A stretch of 64,000 nt of DNA, taken from positions 121,471 through 185,470 of the forward strand of contig FOHD01000006.1 in assembly GCA_900111695.1 (NCBI GenBank), given 5' to 3'. The DNA comes from Olsenella sp. KH3B4 (GTDB lineage: Bacteria > Actinomycetota > Coriobacteriia > Coriobacteriales > Atopobiaceae). The translations under genes were made by a program, and so were the position numbers. Shown here piece after piece: positions 45,337 through 54,406 of the stretch. The notes beneath the pieces were generated by a model. The model saw only the letters and a program-made list of their open reading frames with translations. It searched no databases and had not been told where the DNA came from. Within the stretch, counting starts at the first letter, position 1, and every line of letters begins with the position of its first letter.

Positions 45337-45427
45337 GGAGAGCTGACCGAGAGGCCGAAGGTGCTCGCCTGCTAAGCGAGTATTCCCTCCAAGGGAATCT
45401 GGGGTTCGAATCCCCAGCTCTCCGCCA
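45337..45427 (+). tRNA. tRNA-Ser(GCU)
   Basis: Acceptor GGAGAGC (45337-45343) pairs with GCTCTCC (45417-45423), then G-CCA (45424-45427). The anticodon GCT is at 45371-45373. A long variable arm (TTCCCTCCAAGGGAA) and GGTTCGAATCC T-loop make it a class II serine tRNA. CCA is encoded. Confidence 0.97.
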
Positions 45428-45487
45428 GATTATTGACGTACGAGCTTGGTCCACCAGCACGGATCATAAGTTTCGACGTGAGCATAG

Positions 45488-45523
45488 GAGACCGGAGGCA
45501 CTGCGCCTTCGGTCTCTTTTTTT
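45488..45523 (+). terminator. Terminator after tRNA-Ser
   Basis: GAGACCGGAGGC (45488-45499) pairs with GCCTTCGGTCTC (45505-45516) (one mismatch), followed by seven T. Confidence 0.9.
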
Positions 45524-45649
45524 CAAGCAGCCCCAAGCGATGCGGGACCCCCCGTTACCCATCCGTGCGTGGTGTCTTTGCGACGAGAATGTGTGCAGGA
45601 AAAAGTTCTTGACGCCCGCACGCATTCGTGTCATATTATCTAACCGCAC

Positions 45650-45726
45650 GCGCCGTTACCTCAGCTGGATAGAGGACCTGACTACGAATCAGGGCGTCAT
45701 AGGTTCGAATCCTATACGGCGCACCA
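45650..45726 (+). tRNA. tRNA-Arg(ACG)
   Basis: Acceptor GCGCCGT (45650-45656) pairs with ACGGCGC (45716-45722), then A-CCA. Anticodon ACG at 45684-45686 in loop CTACGAA; D-loop AGCTGGATAGA and T-arm GGTTCGAATCC are typical. A34 is presumably converted to inosine by TadA. Confidence 0.97.
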
Positions 45727-45737
45727 CGAACGCGCAG

Positions 45738-45768
45738 GCCAGACGAGAAGTTCTCGTCTGGCTTTTTT
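45738..45768 (+). terminator. Terminator after tRNA-Arg
   Basis: GCCAGACGAGAA (45738-45749) and TTCTCGTCTGGC (45751-45762) form a perfect 12-bp stem with a one-base formal loop, followed by six T. Confidence 0.92.
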
Positions 45769-45781
45769 GTTAGCGGCCGAC

Positions 45782-46180
45782 CTAGAGCCTTTCTGCCGCA
45801 GGCCTATACGTCACCCCCGTGGCAGACCCAAGCGCCTGATACGAGTACGACACGCCCCTCTCGTCGCACAGATCCATAAGGTCAATAAGTGCATGTTCGC
45901 CATCCTGGAAGTATGAGCGGAGATGGTTGACAATCTCCTCGGCCCCTGCGCCTTCCCCCAAGAGAGAGGCGAGCGCGCCCACGACCTCCGGCTGAAACAT
46001 GACGCGCACCCTGTGCGACGGTTCTCCATACGCCACGCTGGACGATGGGCCGCTCACGTTCTCGCTTACCATTAGTGACCCGTCCTCGGCATAGCCAGAC
46101 TCAACTACCGTAACGTCCCCGGACTGCTCTTCACGTGCAATGACCTGCATCTTATTGCCTGGTCTCTCCCACTTGGCCAT
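45782..46180 (-). CDS. Hypothetical protein
   Basis: A 132-residue acidic soluble protein starting MAKWERPGNKM at ATG 46180 (GAAGGGG upstream). The C-terminal half (VVGALASLLGEGAGAEEIVNHL, ALIDLMDLCDERGV) is predicted helical. No signal, membrane segment or motif that I recognise. It is convergent with the tRNA-Arg terminator and divergent from the patatin gene. Confidence 0.7.
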   Translation of the reverse strand: MAKWERPGNKMQVIAREEQSGDVTVVESGYAEDGSLMVSENVSGPSSSVAYGEPSHRVRVMFQPEVVGALASLLGEGAGAEEIVNHLRSYFQDGEHALIDLMDLCDERGVSYSYQALGSATGVTYRPAAERL

Positions 46181-46368
46181 GTTTGCCCCTTCCTCTGCTG
46201 GATTGTTCTTTACTAGACAGTCTACCTCATTGGCTAACGCAATGCGAACATTTGTTCTTGTTTTTCATTCGCCGACGATTCTCTTCGGCGAGCGGCATAG
46301 GTAAAAGTAACGGAGTGGGACTTCTCCGGGTACCTTAGAACGTAGTTGTCGCGAGGACGGAGGAATGC

Positions 46369-47313
46369 ATGGGCAAGGTCGACGGAGTGGGCGTTGCGTT
46401 CTGCGGTGGCGGCTTTCGCTCGTACGCCGAGGTCGCGGTTGTCGAGGACCTCGCTCGAGCGGGGATCACCATCGGCGCCGTTGCGGGCACCTCGATGGGA
46501 TCGCTCGTCGCTGCCCTTGTGGGCGCGGGCCTCTCTCCACAGCGCGTCGCCGAGCTTCTCGTTGAACTTGACCGCCGAGTTGTCGAGACGGGCACCCTTA
46601 AGAACCTGCGCCTGCGGGTGATAAACATGGTGACCTCGAACGGCATCGTGGAATCCGAGAAGATGCAGGAGCTTGCTCGTGGCGTTCTGGGTGAGGCGGG
46701 AATCCACACCTTTGGGGACTTCATCATGCCCGTGGCCATGCCGGCGGTGGACATTGTCTCGGGCGAACTCACGGTGTTCACGAACGATCCCGAGCTTTTC
46801 AGGAGCACGGGCGCCGGTTGGAACTGCATCTCGGGCGAGGATTTGGACGTGGCGAGCTGCGCGTGTGCCTCGGCCTCATATCCCTTGGTCATTGCCCCAA
46901 CCACGTACAGGGGCCACGTCTACATGGACGGTGGCTGCCGCATGAATCTCCCAACGCCACTCTTTGACCGCAGCTCGGTCGACGCCGTGGTGGGCGTGGG
47001 AATGATTCGCAAGCTTGAGCCCCTCAACGACCTCAAGCCGCTCGCTATTGCCCAGAGGACCATGTCGTGTGGGGCCAACCAGCTTGACCGCCTTCATGCA
47101 CAGGCGGCTGACATCTACGTCAACCTGCCCGTGTCGGGCGCAGACGCATTCCAGGCGGGGACCGGCCAGCTAGTCATTGACGAGGCGCGTGAGATGCTTC
47201 GCACCAATCCCGTGGACTGGAGCCCCGCGCGACCCAGCGCCTTCTCGGCCATGAGGCGCGCGGCCGTCGATGCCATCGCCAACATGGTCCGCGGCTGGCA
47301 GAGCTCGCAGTAG
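46369..47313 (+). CDS. Patatin-like phospholipase family protein
   Basis: A 314-residue protein with the full patatin set: oxyanion glycine motif FCGGGFRS near residue 12, nucleophile elbow GTSMG (about residue 42) and catalytic Asp in DGG (about residue 192). It is cytoplasmic by sequence, as there is no signal. Such proteins are acyl hydrolases that may act on phospholipids or act as esterases. GAGGAATGC precedes the ATG. No partner gene is evident; it converges with serS. Confidence 0.92.
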   Translation: MGKVDGVGVAFCGGGFRSYAEVAVVEDLARAGITIGAVAGTSMGSLVAALVGAGLSPQRVAELLVELDRRVVETGTLKNLRLRVINMVTSNGIVESEKMQELARGVLGEAGIHTFGDFIMPVAMPAVDIVSGELTVFTNDPELFRSTGAGWNCISGEDLDVASCACASASYPLVIAPTTYRGHVYMDGGCRMNLPTPLFDRSSVDAVVGVGMIRKLEPLNDLKPLAIAQRTMSCGANQLDRLHAQAADIYVNLPVSGADAFQAGTGQLVIDEAREMLRTNPVDWSPARPSAFSAMRRAAVDAIANMVRGWQSSQ

Positions 47314-47365
47314 AACTCCTAGCGTACAAGAGAGGGTGGTGCCGCCACCAGGCGACACCACCCCA

Positions 47366-47394
47366 TGAGACAAAGGGACTGTCCCTTTGTCTCA
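47366..47394. repeat. 29-bp perfect palindrome overlapping the serS stop codon
   Basis: TGAGACAAAGGGAC (47366-47379) and GTCCCTTTGTCTCA (47381-47394) are perfect 14-bp arms around one base. The serS stop TGA (47392-47394, minus) is the first triplet of the palindrome. I recall this sequence as widely dispersed in Coriobacteriia-type genomes, but that could not be checked here. It can act as a transcript-end hairpin between convergent genes. Confidence 0.7.
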
Positions 47395-48678
47395 CGCAAG
47401 CGGCTTGATGACCTCCATGTCGCGCATGTACGGGCGCAGGACCTCAGGCACCGTAATGGAGCCGTCAGCGTTCTGGTAGTTCTCCATGATTGCCGCCATG
47501 GTACGACCCACGGCAAGGCCGGAGCCGTTGAGGGTGTGGACAAGGCGCGTGCCCTTGAACTCAGCGGGGTCCTTGTAACGGATGTTCGCACGACGCGCCT
47601 GGAAGTCCCAGCAGTTGGAGCAGGAGGAGATCTCCTTGTAATTGTTGTAGCTGGGCAGCCAAACCTCGAGGTCATAGCACTTGGTGGCCGAGAAGCCAAT
47701 GTCACCGGTGCAAAGCGTGACCACGTGGTAGGGCAGGCCAAGGAGCTGCAGGCACCTCTCGGCCTCGGCAACCATGCTCTCGAGCTGGTTCATCGAGTCT
47801 TCGGGCTTGGCAAACTTGACCATCTCGACCTTGTCGAACTCGTGCACGCGGATGATGCCACGGGTGTCACGGCCTGCGGAGCCAGCCTCCTCGCGGAAGC
47901 ATGGCGTGAAGGCGGTGTACCAGAGCGGCAGCTTGTCGCCGTCGAGAATCTCGTCCCTGTGGATGTTGGTGAGCATGACCTCGGCCGTGGGGATGAGGTA
48001 CATGCCACCGCTCACGTGGTAGAGGTCCTCGTCGAACTTGGGCAGCTGACCGGTGCCAAAGAGGGAGTCATAGTTGGTGATCACGGGCGGCCACCACTCG
48101 GTGAAGCCCGCCTTCACGTGGGTGTCGATGAAGAAGTTGATGAGCGCACGCTCCATGAGGGCGCCCGCGCCGCCAAGCAGGTAGAAGCGAGTGCCGGCAA
48201 GCTTGATGCCGCGCTCGAAATCGATCATGCCGGTAGAGGGGCCAAGGTCCCAGTGCGCCTTGGGCTCGAAGTCAAACTGCGTGGGCTCGCCCCAGCGACG
48301 CACCTCAGGGTTGTCGGAGTCGTCGACGCCATACGGCACGGACTCGTGCGGGATGTTGGGGATGGCGGCAACCAGGTCAAAGAGGTCCTTCTCGACCTTG
48401 GTGCGCTTCTCGTTAAGCTCGGCGATGCGGTCCTTGCTGGCTGCCACCTTTGCCTTGGCGGCTTCGGCTTCGTCCTTCTTGCCGTCGCGCATGAGCTGGC
48501 CAACCTGCTTGGAGATGGCGTTACGGTCTGCCTGCAGCTGCTCCACCTCGGCGATGACCGAGCGGCGCTCCTCGTCAAGCTCGGAGAAACGCTCGCGATC
48601 CCAATGCGCGTTCTGGCGAGAAGCACAGGACTTATCGACGAGGTCTGGATTCTCTCGCACGAACTTAATGTCGAGCAT
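47392..48678 (-). CDS. serS: Seryl-tRNA synthetase
   Basis: A 428-residue class II synthetase. The ATG at 48678 has GGGAG seven bases upstream; a longer frame is not family-like. The N-terminal coiled-coil arm (about 30-100, Glu/Lys-rich) binds the long variable arm of tRNA-Ser. Motif 2 is [21 protein letters not shown] and motif 3 is [16 protein letters not shown]. Its stop lies inside the 29-bp palindrome. There is no T-box in the short upstream region. Confidence 0.97.
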   Translation of the reverse strand: MLDIKFVRENPDLVDKSCASRQNAHWDRERFSELDEERRSVIAEVEQLQADRNAISKQVGQLMRDGKKDEAEAAKAKVAASKDRIAELNEKRTKVEKDLFDLVAAIPNIPHESVPYGVDDSDNPEVRRWGEPTQFDFEPKAHWDLGPSTGMIDFERGIKLAGTRFYLLGGAGALMERALINFFIDTHVKAGFTEWWPPVITNYDSLFGTGQLPKFDEDLYHVSGGMYLIPTAEVMLTNIHRDEILDGDKLPLWYTAFTPCFREEAGSAGRDTRGIIRVHEFDKVEMVKFAKPEDSMNQLESMVAEAERCLQLLGLPYHVVTLCTGDIGFSATKCYDLEVWLPSYNNYKEISSCSNCWDFQARRANIRYKDPAEFKGTRLVHTLNGSGLAVGRTMAAIMENYQNADGSITVPEVLRPYMRDMEVIKPLA

Positions 48679-48825
48679 GTGTAAACTCCCTTGCGTATGT
48701 GCGACGATGTGCCGCAGCGATGTTCGGCGCGCCAAAGCCGCAGCTGCAGCCCGACGGCGCTCCAAGTATATACTTGTGCGGTATCCGCTGGCCCCTTGCG
48801 GGCCCAAAGCCCGGGAGGCTTACGC

Positions 48826-49026
48826 ATGGAGGAATTCTTCAACTGGCTCTTTACCGACAGGACGGGCGTGATTTGCCTCGTTGTTGGCGGCATGCTGGTA
48901 TGCCTGCTCATCTCGTTCATCCTCGAGCGCCGCACGCGCAAGCAGTACTACAACCACGAGAAGTCCGACGATGACTGGGACCTCTTTGGCGACGACGACG
49001 AAGAGGACGAGGACGCCGACAAATAG
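48826..49026 (+). CDS. Small single-helix membrane protein with acidic tail
   Basis: A 66-residue protein starting MEEFFNWLF at ATG 48826, with GGGAGG seven bases upstream. One membrane helix (about 15-34) is followed by RRTRKQ and a strongly acidic tail (DDDWDLFGDDDEEDEDAD). A possible -10 (TATATA) lies near 48767. Clear coding potential and ribosome site, but no known family. It is divergent from serS. Confidence 0.8.
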   Translation: MEEFFNWLFTDRTGVICLVVGGMLVCLLISFILERRTRKQYYNHEKSDDDWDLFGDDDEEDEDADK

Positions 49027-49050
49027 GGTATATCGCTGAGAATGACGAGG

Positions 49051-49079
49051 CGGCGCCAGCGCGATTTGCGTTGGCGCCG
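49051..49079 (+). terminator. Terminator after the small membrane protein
   Basis: CGGCGCCAGCGC (49051-49062) pairs with GCGTTGGCGCCG (49068-49079), allowing one G-T pair. It is followed by CTTGTCTATT. Confidence 0.7.
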
Positions 49080-49208
49080 CTTGTCTATTCGACCCGCAAG
49101 CACACCAAAGAGCAAAAAAGAGCGCCTGATTTGCGCCTAGAAACAGGAAAAGGACGTTCCCGCTTGTGGCCTTGAGCCATCTACCTGCGGAAACGCCCTT
49201 AAATATCA

Positions 49209-49295
49209 TGGTGCGGGCGAAAGGACTTGAACCTTCATGAGATTGCTCTCATACGGACCTGAACCGTACGCGTCTGCCAATTCCGCCACGCCCGC
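49209..49295 (-). tRNA. tRNA-Leu(CAG)
   Basis: On the minus strand: acceptor GCGGGCG, D-arm TGGCGGAATTGGCAGACGCG, anticodon stem-loop TACGGTTCAGGTCCGTA with anticodon CAG, a variable arm, GGTTCAAGTCC and CGCCCGC-A-CCA. Class II leucine tRNA with encoded CCA. Confidence 0.97.
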
Positions 49296-49490
49296 GTGCT
49301 GGGATATCTTACAGCATCCAGCCGAAATTGCCAACAGAAGTTTGGCAAAAGTCAGAGCCAAAATGGACACTTGGGACCAGCAAAGGTCCGCATTGGTGCT
49401 CGCCCGATACCCCTGCCATCCCATTTAGGTAGAATGTGCTTCATCACGGCTAGCAGAAACCAAACCACAAACGCACAACAGGGAGTCGCC

Positions 49491-51278
49491 GTGGGCAGCA
49501 CCAACCCCACACAGAGTGCCGTTCGGCCGGTTAGGCCTGGCACGCGCGCCATTCCCGAGGAGACGCTCCTTGGGCGCTACCGCGTGCTCGCGCGACGGGG
49601 AGTCGGCGGCTTCGGCACCGTATGCACCTGCTGGGACACGCGCCTACAGCGCCGGGTGGCAATCAAGCGCATACCTCTCCTGGCCAGCGAGGATGTGGGC
49701 AGCATCTCCGCCTCCACAGCCGAGGAAGCATTGGCAGAGGCACGAACGGCCTGCCTACTCGCCCACCCCAACATCGTGACGGTCTACGACTTCGAATCCG
49801 ACGGCACGTATGCGTATCTGGTCATGGAGTATGTCGACGGCCTCAACCTGGCGGAGCTGCTTGCCCGCGTGGAGGACGGCGTCCTCACGCACGAAGAATG
49901 CGCCCACGTGCTGCGCTCGGTTGCGGCGGCGCTCACCTACGCCCACGAAAACGGTGTGCTCCACCTGGACATTAAGCCCACGAACATCATGATTGACCGT
50001 CAGGGCACCGTGAAGCTTGCCGACTTTGGCATGGCCACGCTCGCCTCGGCAGCAGGCTATGGCGGTGCGCGCGGGGGCACCGTGGGCTATATGCCGCCAG
50101 AGCAAATCCAGGGACTTCTCGTCGACGAACGAACCGACGTCTTCTCGCTTGCCGTCGTGACCTGGCAGGCGCTCACGGCGAGAAGCCCCTTTGCCTCCGC
50201 AACGCCCAAGGGCTCGCTCGACGCCATCTTCCGTGGCCCCAAGCCGCCAATTTCAAAGCTCGACCCCGATCTTGCGCCGGAGGCCGAGTCCGCGCTGCTT
50301 CGCGCTCTGTCACCCACGGCATCCGAGCGGACCTCGTCCGTGAAAGAGTTCGCGCGGGGCATCCTTCCTACATTGGGCGATGGGACTGAGGGCGCGGAGT
50401 CGCTCCGTGAGCTGGTTGACCAGTCCGAAAACGACGATCCCTCGGTGGCTGCCGAGCCCTCTGACCTGCCGGCGCACGTGCGTCTGCCCTGGCTTGCCCC
50501 CGCGCTAGAGCGAGCCGTCTCCACAGTGTGCACGTTTTTCTCGATGTACGCCGTCCTGCCTGCCCTTCCGGGCACGACATCTGCGTTTTCGCTGGTAGGA
50601 TCCCTCGTCTCGGCTGCGGCATGCGCCGCATGGCCACCCATCGGCTCCGCCATTTCCGGCATTGCTCTGGTTGTTGCCCTTGCCACGGCAAACGTCACCT
50701 CGGCATCGTTTCCGCTCGCCCTCGCCGTTGCGGTGTGTTTTGCAACTTGGTGGGTTACCTGCGGCCATACCGATCACGTCTCCACCGCAGCCGTGCTTGC
50801 CCCCGCCTGTCTCAACTCGCCTGCAGCAGGCGTCGCGTTGGCAGGCTACGGCATGGATCCGCTGCCGGCAGCCGCAACGGGCGCCGCCGGGGCGCTTTTC
50901 TCGCTTCTGTCAGGTGCCGCCTCGACAAGCGGCTTCTCGGCCCAAACCACCATCGCGGCTTTGGCTCCCCTGCTTGAAAGCCCTGCTACCTGGATCATCG
51001 TGGCAGGTTGTGGGGTCTCGGCGCTTCTCGCGTCTGCCATCGCCATGAGGGGAAGCGTTGCCTCGGGCGTCCTTGGGCAGGTATTGGGAGTCGTCTCCAT
51101 TACCTTGTTTTGGCTTCTCGCCTGCAGGATGGAATCTAGCGGGTATTGGTTCAGCCACATAGTGGAGGGCTGTGGCCTTGCTATATTCTTGAGCGTGTTT
51201 GTGTGTGTAGAAACCGTCCTGAGAGGTCCTCTAGCTGGGGACCAGGAAGGCGAGGACTTAGATGAGCTTTCTCAGTGA
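49491..51278 (+). CDS. Membrane Ser/Thr protein kinase with multi-pass C-terminal region
   Basis: A 595-residue protein; GTG 49491 has AGGGAG five bases upstream. The kinase domain (about 25-290) has a P-loop GVGGFGTVCTC, VAIKRI, catalytic loop HLDIKPTNIM, ADFGMA and YMPPEQ. The loop reads HLD rather than HRD, so it is a non-RD kinase and its regulation may not need activation-loop phosphorylation. Instead of PASTA repeats the C-terminal half has six or more hydrophobic segments (from about 355). It begins a tightly packed operon with FhaA, FhaB, PP2C, RodA-PBP and PknB, in the place where PknA-like kinases act, but the membrane tail is unusual. Confidence 0.88.
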   Translation: MGSTNPTQSAVRPVRPGTRAIPEETLLGRYRVLARRGVGGFGTVCTCWDTRLQRRVAIKRIPLLASEDVGSISASTAEEALAEARTACLLAHPNIVTVYDFESDGTYAYLVMEYVDGLNLAELLARVEDGVLTHEECAHVLRSVAAALTYAHENGVLHLDIKPTNIMIDRQGTVKLADFGMATLASAAGYGGARGGTVGYMPPEQIQGLLVDERTDVFSLAVVTWQALTARSPFASATPKGSLDAIFRGPKPPISKLDPDLAPEAESALLRALSPTASERTSSVKEFARGILPTLGDGTEGAESLRELVDQSENDDPSVAAEPSDLPAHVRLPWLAPALERAVSTVCTFFSMYAVLPALPGTTSAFSLVGSLVSAAACAAWPPIGSAISGIALVVALATANVTSASFPLALAVAVCFATWWVTCGHTDHVSTAAVLAPACLNSPAAGVALAGYGMDPLPAAATGAAGALFSLLSGAASTSGFSAQTTIAALAPLLESPATWIIVAGCGVSALLASAIAMRGSVASGVLGQVLGVVSITLFWLLACRMESSGYWFSHIVEGCGLAIFLSVFVCVETVLRGPLAGDQEGEDLDELSQ

Positions 51279-52464
51279 TTTTGAGGGCCGGATAAGCTCG
51301 GTCTTCGAGTCTGCCCCGCAGGGCTACGCAGAGCCGTTCTCGTTCAAGAAGCTCGCGAAGCATGCCGCTCGCAAGATGGAGAGCGAGACGTACCGCATCG
51401 ACGGCGTGGACACTGCGCCCGCACTCTATACGGTGCTGGTCTCTGCCGAGGACGACTCGCTCATGCGCCCGCTCTACGAGCGCATTGACTACGAACTTGG
51501 CGAGTTCATCACCGAGTCCGCTAACAAGAAGGGCTATGCCCTTGTGGGCAGGCCGCTCGTGCGCTTCATGGTCGACGAGTCCCTGAAGTCCGGCAAGTTC
51601 TACGTCGACGCGGAGAACGTCAACGAGCAGACGCTTGCCCGCCTTCGCGAGGAGGAGCGCGCGTTTCTCGGCGGCAACTCCAGCGTGGGCGGTGCGGCCG
51701 CCATCGGCAGGCCCCGCCGCTCGTCCGCTGGCCACCTCAACCCCATCCCCCAGCCCGCAGCGCCCGCGGTGGCTCCACAGCCCTCGCCCGGTGGAACGGA
51801 CGCTGGCCTGGACGTCATGCCCATGGACTACATCGAGCCTGCCGGCGGTGTGATTCCCGCGATGGCCTCGCCCTCCTCGTCCACGCCCATGCCCGTCCCC
51901 TACATCGACGCCAGCCCCTCGCAGGTCGTGGCGCCCGTGGCCGTGCCGGTTGCAACGCCCGTAGGAGCCGGTGTGCCGCCGGTGGTTAAGCCCATCTCCC
52001 CGGCAGTCCAGCAGCAGGCTCAGGCCGTGATGGAGGCCACCCCACAGCCGGCTAACTTCCCCACGCCCGCACCGCAGCCGCAGCCCGTACGCCAGGCCCC
52101 ACAAGCAGTGCCCGACACCCGTCGGCGCAACGCGCCCGCGGCAGCAGCTCAGCCGGTCGCCGCACACCCCACGCGTCCCGCAGCATGCATGCTCATCGAC
52201 CGACAGAGCGGTCGCACCTACGCCGCCCAGGCGCCCTCGTGCCTCATTGGCCGCGAGCGCTCGCAGTGTGGCATCTACCTGCGTGACCCCAACGTCTCGC
52301 GCCGCCACGCCGAACTCTCGTACGACGGCAGCAACTGGCATATTGTGGACCTCAACTCCACCAACGGCACGCTCGTGAACGATGTCGACGTGGATGAGTG
52401 CATCCTGCGCGACGGCGACCTTATCACCGTTGGCCTCGTGAACCTCGAGTTCAGGGAGAGCTAG
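51262..52464 (+). CDS. fhaA: FhaA-like protein: DUF3662 plus FHA domain
   Basis: A 400-residue protein. Residues 1-125 are the DUF3662 domain of actinobacterial FhaA (MSFLSDFEGRISSVFESAP). A Pro/Ala/Val-rich linker follows (about 150-305). The FHA domain (about 310-400) has the phosphothreonine pocket residues in LIGRERSQCGI, VSRRHAEL and STNGTLVND. FhaA reads kinase-phosphorylated partners in cell-wall synthesis. The ATG overlaps the kinase gene by 17 bases and fhaB begins four bases after the stop. Confidence 0.93.
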   Translation: MSFLSDFEGRISSVFESAPQGYAEPFSFKKLAKHAARKMESETYRIDGVDTAPALYTVLVSAEDDSLMRPLYERIDYELGEFITESANKKGYALVGRPLVRFMVDESLKSGKFYVDAENVNEQTLARLREEERAFLGGNSSVGGAAAIGRPRRSSAGHLNPIPQPAAPAVAPQPSPGGTDAGLDVMPMDYIEPAGGVIPAMASPSSSTPMPVPYIDASPSQVVAPVAVPVATPVGAGVPPVVKPISPAVQQQAQAVMEATPQPANFPTPAPQPQPVRQAPQAVPDTRRRNAPAAAAQPVAAHPTRPAACMLIDRQSGRTYAAQAPSCLIGRERSQCGIYLRDPNVSRRHAELSYDGSNWHIVDLNSTNGTLVNDVDVDECILRDGDLITVGLVNLEFRES

Positions 52465-52467
52465 GCC

Positions 52468-52881
52468 ATGATTGACCTAATCCTCTTCGCCGGGCGAATC
52501 ATCCTGGTGGTCCTTCTCTACGTGTTCCTGTTTGCCGCCATGCGCGCAGGCGTGGGCCTGGTGCGCGGTCAGCGCAGGGACACCGCCATCTGGTGCGTGG
52601 ATGTCGAGAAGGGCTCGCGTGCCATGCGCGGCCTGCACGTAGACGTGCTGGGCCCCGTGGTCGTTGGCCGCTCCCCATCGTCTGACATCGTAATCGACGA
52701 GCCATACGTCTCGGCAACGCATGCGCGCTTCACCATCCAGGGGCCGGCGCTTGTCCTCGAGGACCTTGGCTCCACCAACGGGACCATGGTCAACGGACAC
52801 ACCATCGACCAGCCCGTGACCCTGCGAGACGGTGACGAGGTGCAGGTTGGCGACACCGTCATGCGAGTGAGTCGCCAATAA
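52468..52881 (+). CDS. fhaB: FhaB-like protein: membrane helix plus FHA domain
   Basis: A 137-residue protein with an N-terminal helix (about 4-25) and an FHA domain (about 60-135; VVGRSPSSDIVI, VSATHARF, GSTNGTMVNG). In other actinobacteria FhaB/FipA binds division proteins phosphorylated by PknA. The stop overlaps the phosphatase start by one base (TAATG). Confidence 0.93.
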   Translation: MIDLILFAGRIILVVLLYVFLFAAMRAGVGLVRGQRRDTAIWCVDVEKGSRAMRGLHVDVLGPVVVGRSPSSDIVIDEPYVSATHARFTIQGPALVLEDLGSTNGTMVNGHTIDQPVTLRDGDEVQVGDTVMRVSRQ

Positions 52882-54404
52882 TGGCCGCCGAAGACCCACA
52901 GAACACGCTTAAGGGCACGCCTGTCGACACAACAGTGCCCGACATTCCCACCGCGGCTCCGGTGGGCAAGCACGCCGCTGTTGAGCAGCCCGTTCACGCC
53001 GCCGTCGATCAGCCCGCTCCAAGCGCGTCTCTCTCGAACGAGGCCCCTCACGAGGAAAACGCGCCGGCGTCCCCGGACACCACCCAGCCGCAGGAGCCCG
53101 TAAACGCGCCGGGACGCGCGACCATCCCCGTGGAGGGCCGCGCCGGGGCAGACGCCACCTGCGGCAAGAACGCCTTCATCTCATGGGGTGCCCGCTCTGA
53201 CGTTGGCCTGGTGCGAAGCCACAACGAGGACTCGTTCCTCATCCGTACGCCCTGCTTTGCCGTATGCGATGGCATGGGTGGACACGCCGCAGGAGAAGTG
53301 GCGAGCTCCATCGCAGTCGAGACCATTGGCGAGAAGGCCCCCGCTACGGCGGACGACACCCTCCTGGGTGCCGCAATCGAGGCGGCCAACCTGGCCGTCA
53401 TTAAGGGCGCCGAGGAAGGCCGCGGCAAGCCCGGCATGGGGTGCACGGCGTCGGCGGCGCTCATCGAAGGCAACCGCATGGCCATCGCCCACGTTGGCGA
53501 TTCTCGCATCTACCTCCTTCACGCAGGTACGCTGGTGCGCGTGACGCGCGACCATTCCTACGTCGAGGAACTTGTCGATGCCGGGCAGATAACCGCCGAC
53601 GAGGCACGGGTGCACCCCTCGCGCTCGATCATCACGCGCGCTCTGGGTTCCGATCCAGACATGTACGCCGATCACTTCTCAATCGAGGTCGCCAACGGCG
53701 ATCGCGTCATCATTTGCTCCGACGGCCTCTCCAGCATGATTCCCGACAGCGAGATAGAGTCGCTGGCAGTCTCAAGCGCAACTCCGCAGCAGGCCGCAGA
53801 CAACCTGGTCTCGGCAGCGCTTACCGCAGGTGGCGCCGACAACGTGACCGTCATCGTGGTGGACATCTTGAACGACGGCGTAGCCGCTGCGGCACGCAAG
53901 CACTCGGTGGGCTTTGCCCTCCGCGTGTTGGCAGCCATGGTACTGGTGGCCATCGTGGTTTTCGGCGGCATCTTTGCCTTTGCGAAAAACGAGTGGTACC
54001 TGGGGATCGACGGCGACACCGTGGGCATCTACCAGGGAATCGACGGCGAGATACTTGGCGTCTCGCTCTCGGACCTGGTGCAGACCACGGCAGTCGAGGT
54101 GAGTGACCTGCCAACAAACGTGGCAACGCAGCTCGAAAACGGCGGCATCCACGTCAACAGCGAACAGGAGGCCCTCTCCACCGTCGAGTCGTACCGGTCT
54201 CAGATTGATGCCGAGAAGACCAAGGCCGCCGAGAAAGCCGCCGAGGTCACGGCCGAGGGCAACCCCACGGGCGAGGCGACGCCGGAGGATAGCACCCAGG
54301 CGAGCGAGCCTGGCGCCGATTCCACCGCGGACCAGAATGGCGAGGACACCGCGACAAGCACCGACGCAGCTGGGGACGAAACGCAGACAAACGGGGGTGA
54401 GTGA
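52881..54404 (+). CDS. pstP: PP2C-family Ser/Thr phosphatase (PstP type)
   Basis: A 507-residue protein. A Pro/Ala-rich leader of about 95 residues precedes the PP2C domain (about 98-330) with [31 protein letters not shown] and GDSRIYLL; the Asp residues bind two metal ions. A membrane helix follows (about 350-370), then an extracellular domain and an acidic Ser/Thr-rich tail. It should reverse the kinases encoded in this operon. The long N-terminal leader is unusual, as PstP normally starts near the catalytic domain. Confidence 0.94.
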   Translation: MAAEDPQNTLKGTPVDTTVPDIPTAAPVGKHAAVEQPVHAAVDQPAPSASLSNEAPHEENAPASPDTTQPQEPVNAPGRATIPVEGRAGADATCGKNAFISWGARSDVGLVRSHNEDSFLIRTPCFAVCDGMGGHAAGEVASSIAVETIGEKAPATADDTLLGAAIEAANLAVIKGAEEGRGKPGMGCTASAALIEGNRMAIAHVGDSRIYLLHAGTLVRVTRDHSYVEELVDAGQITADEARVHPSRSIITRALGSDPDMYADHFSIEVANGDRVIICSDGLSSMIPDSEIESLAVSSATPQQAADNLVSAALTAGGADNVTVIVVDILNDGVAAAARKHSVGFALRVLAAMVLVAIVVFGGIFAFAKNEWYLGIDGDTVGIYQGIDGEILGVSLSDLVQTTAVEVSDLPTNVATQLENGGIHVNSEQEALSTVESYRSQIDAEKTKAAEKAAEVTAEGNPTGEATPEDSTQASEPGADSTADQNGEDTATSTDAAGDETQTNGGE

Positions 54405-54406
54405 GC

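Noticed and set aside
48679-48825. T-box or other leader before serS
   Set aside because: Only 147 bases separate serS from the divergent gene and no T-box sequence (such as TGGNACCGCG) or specifier structure is seen.
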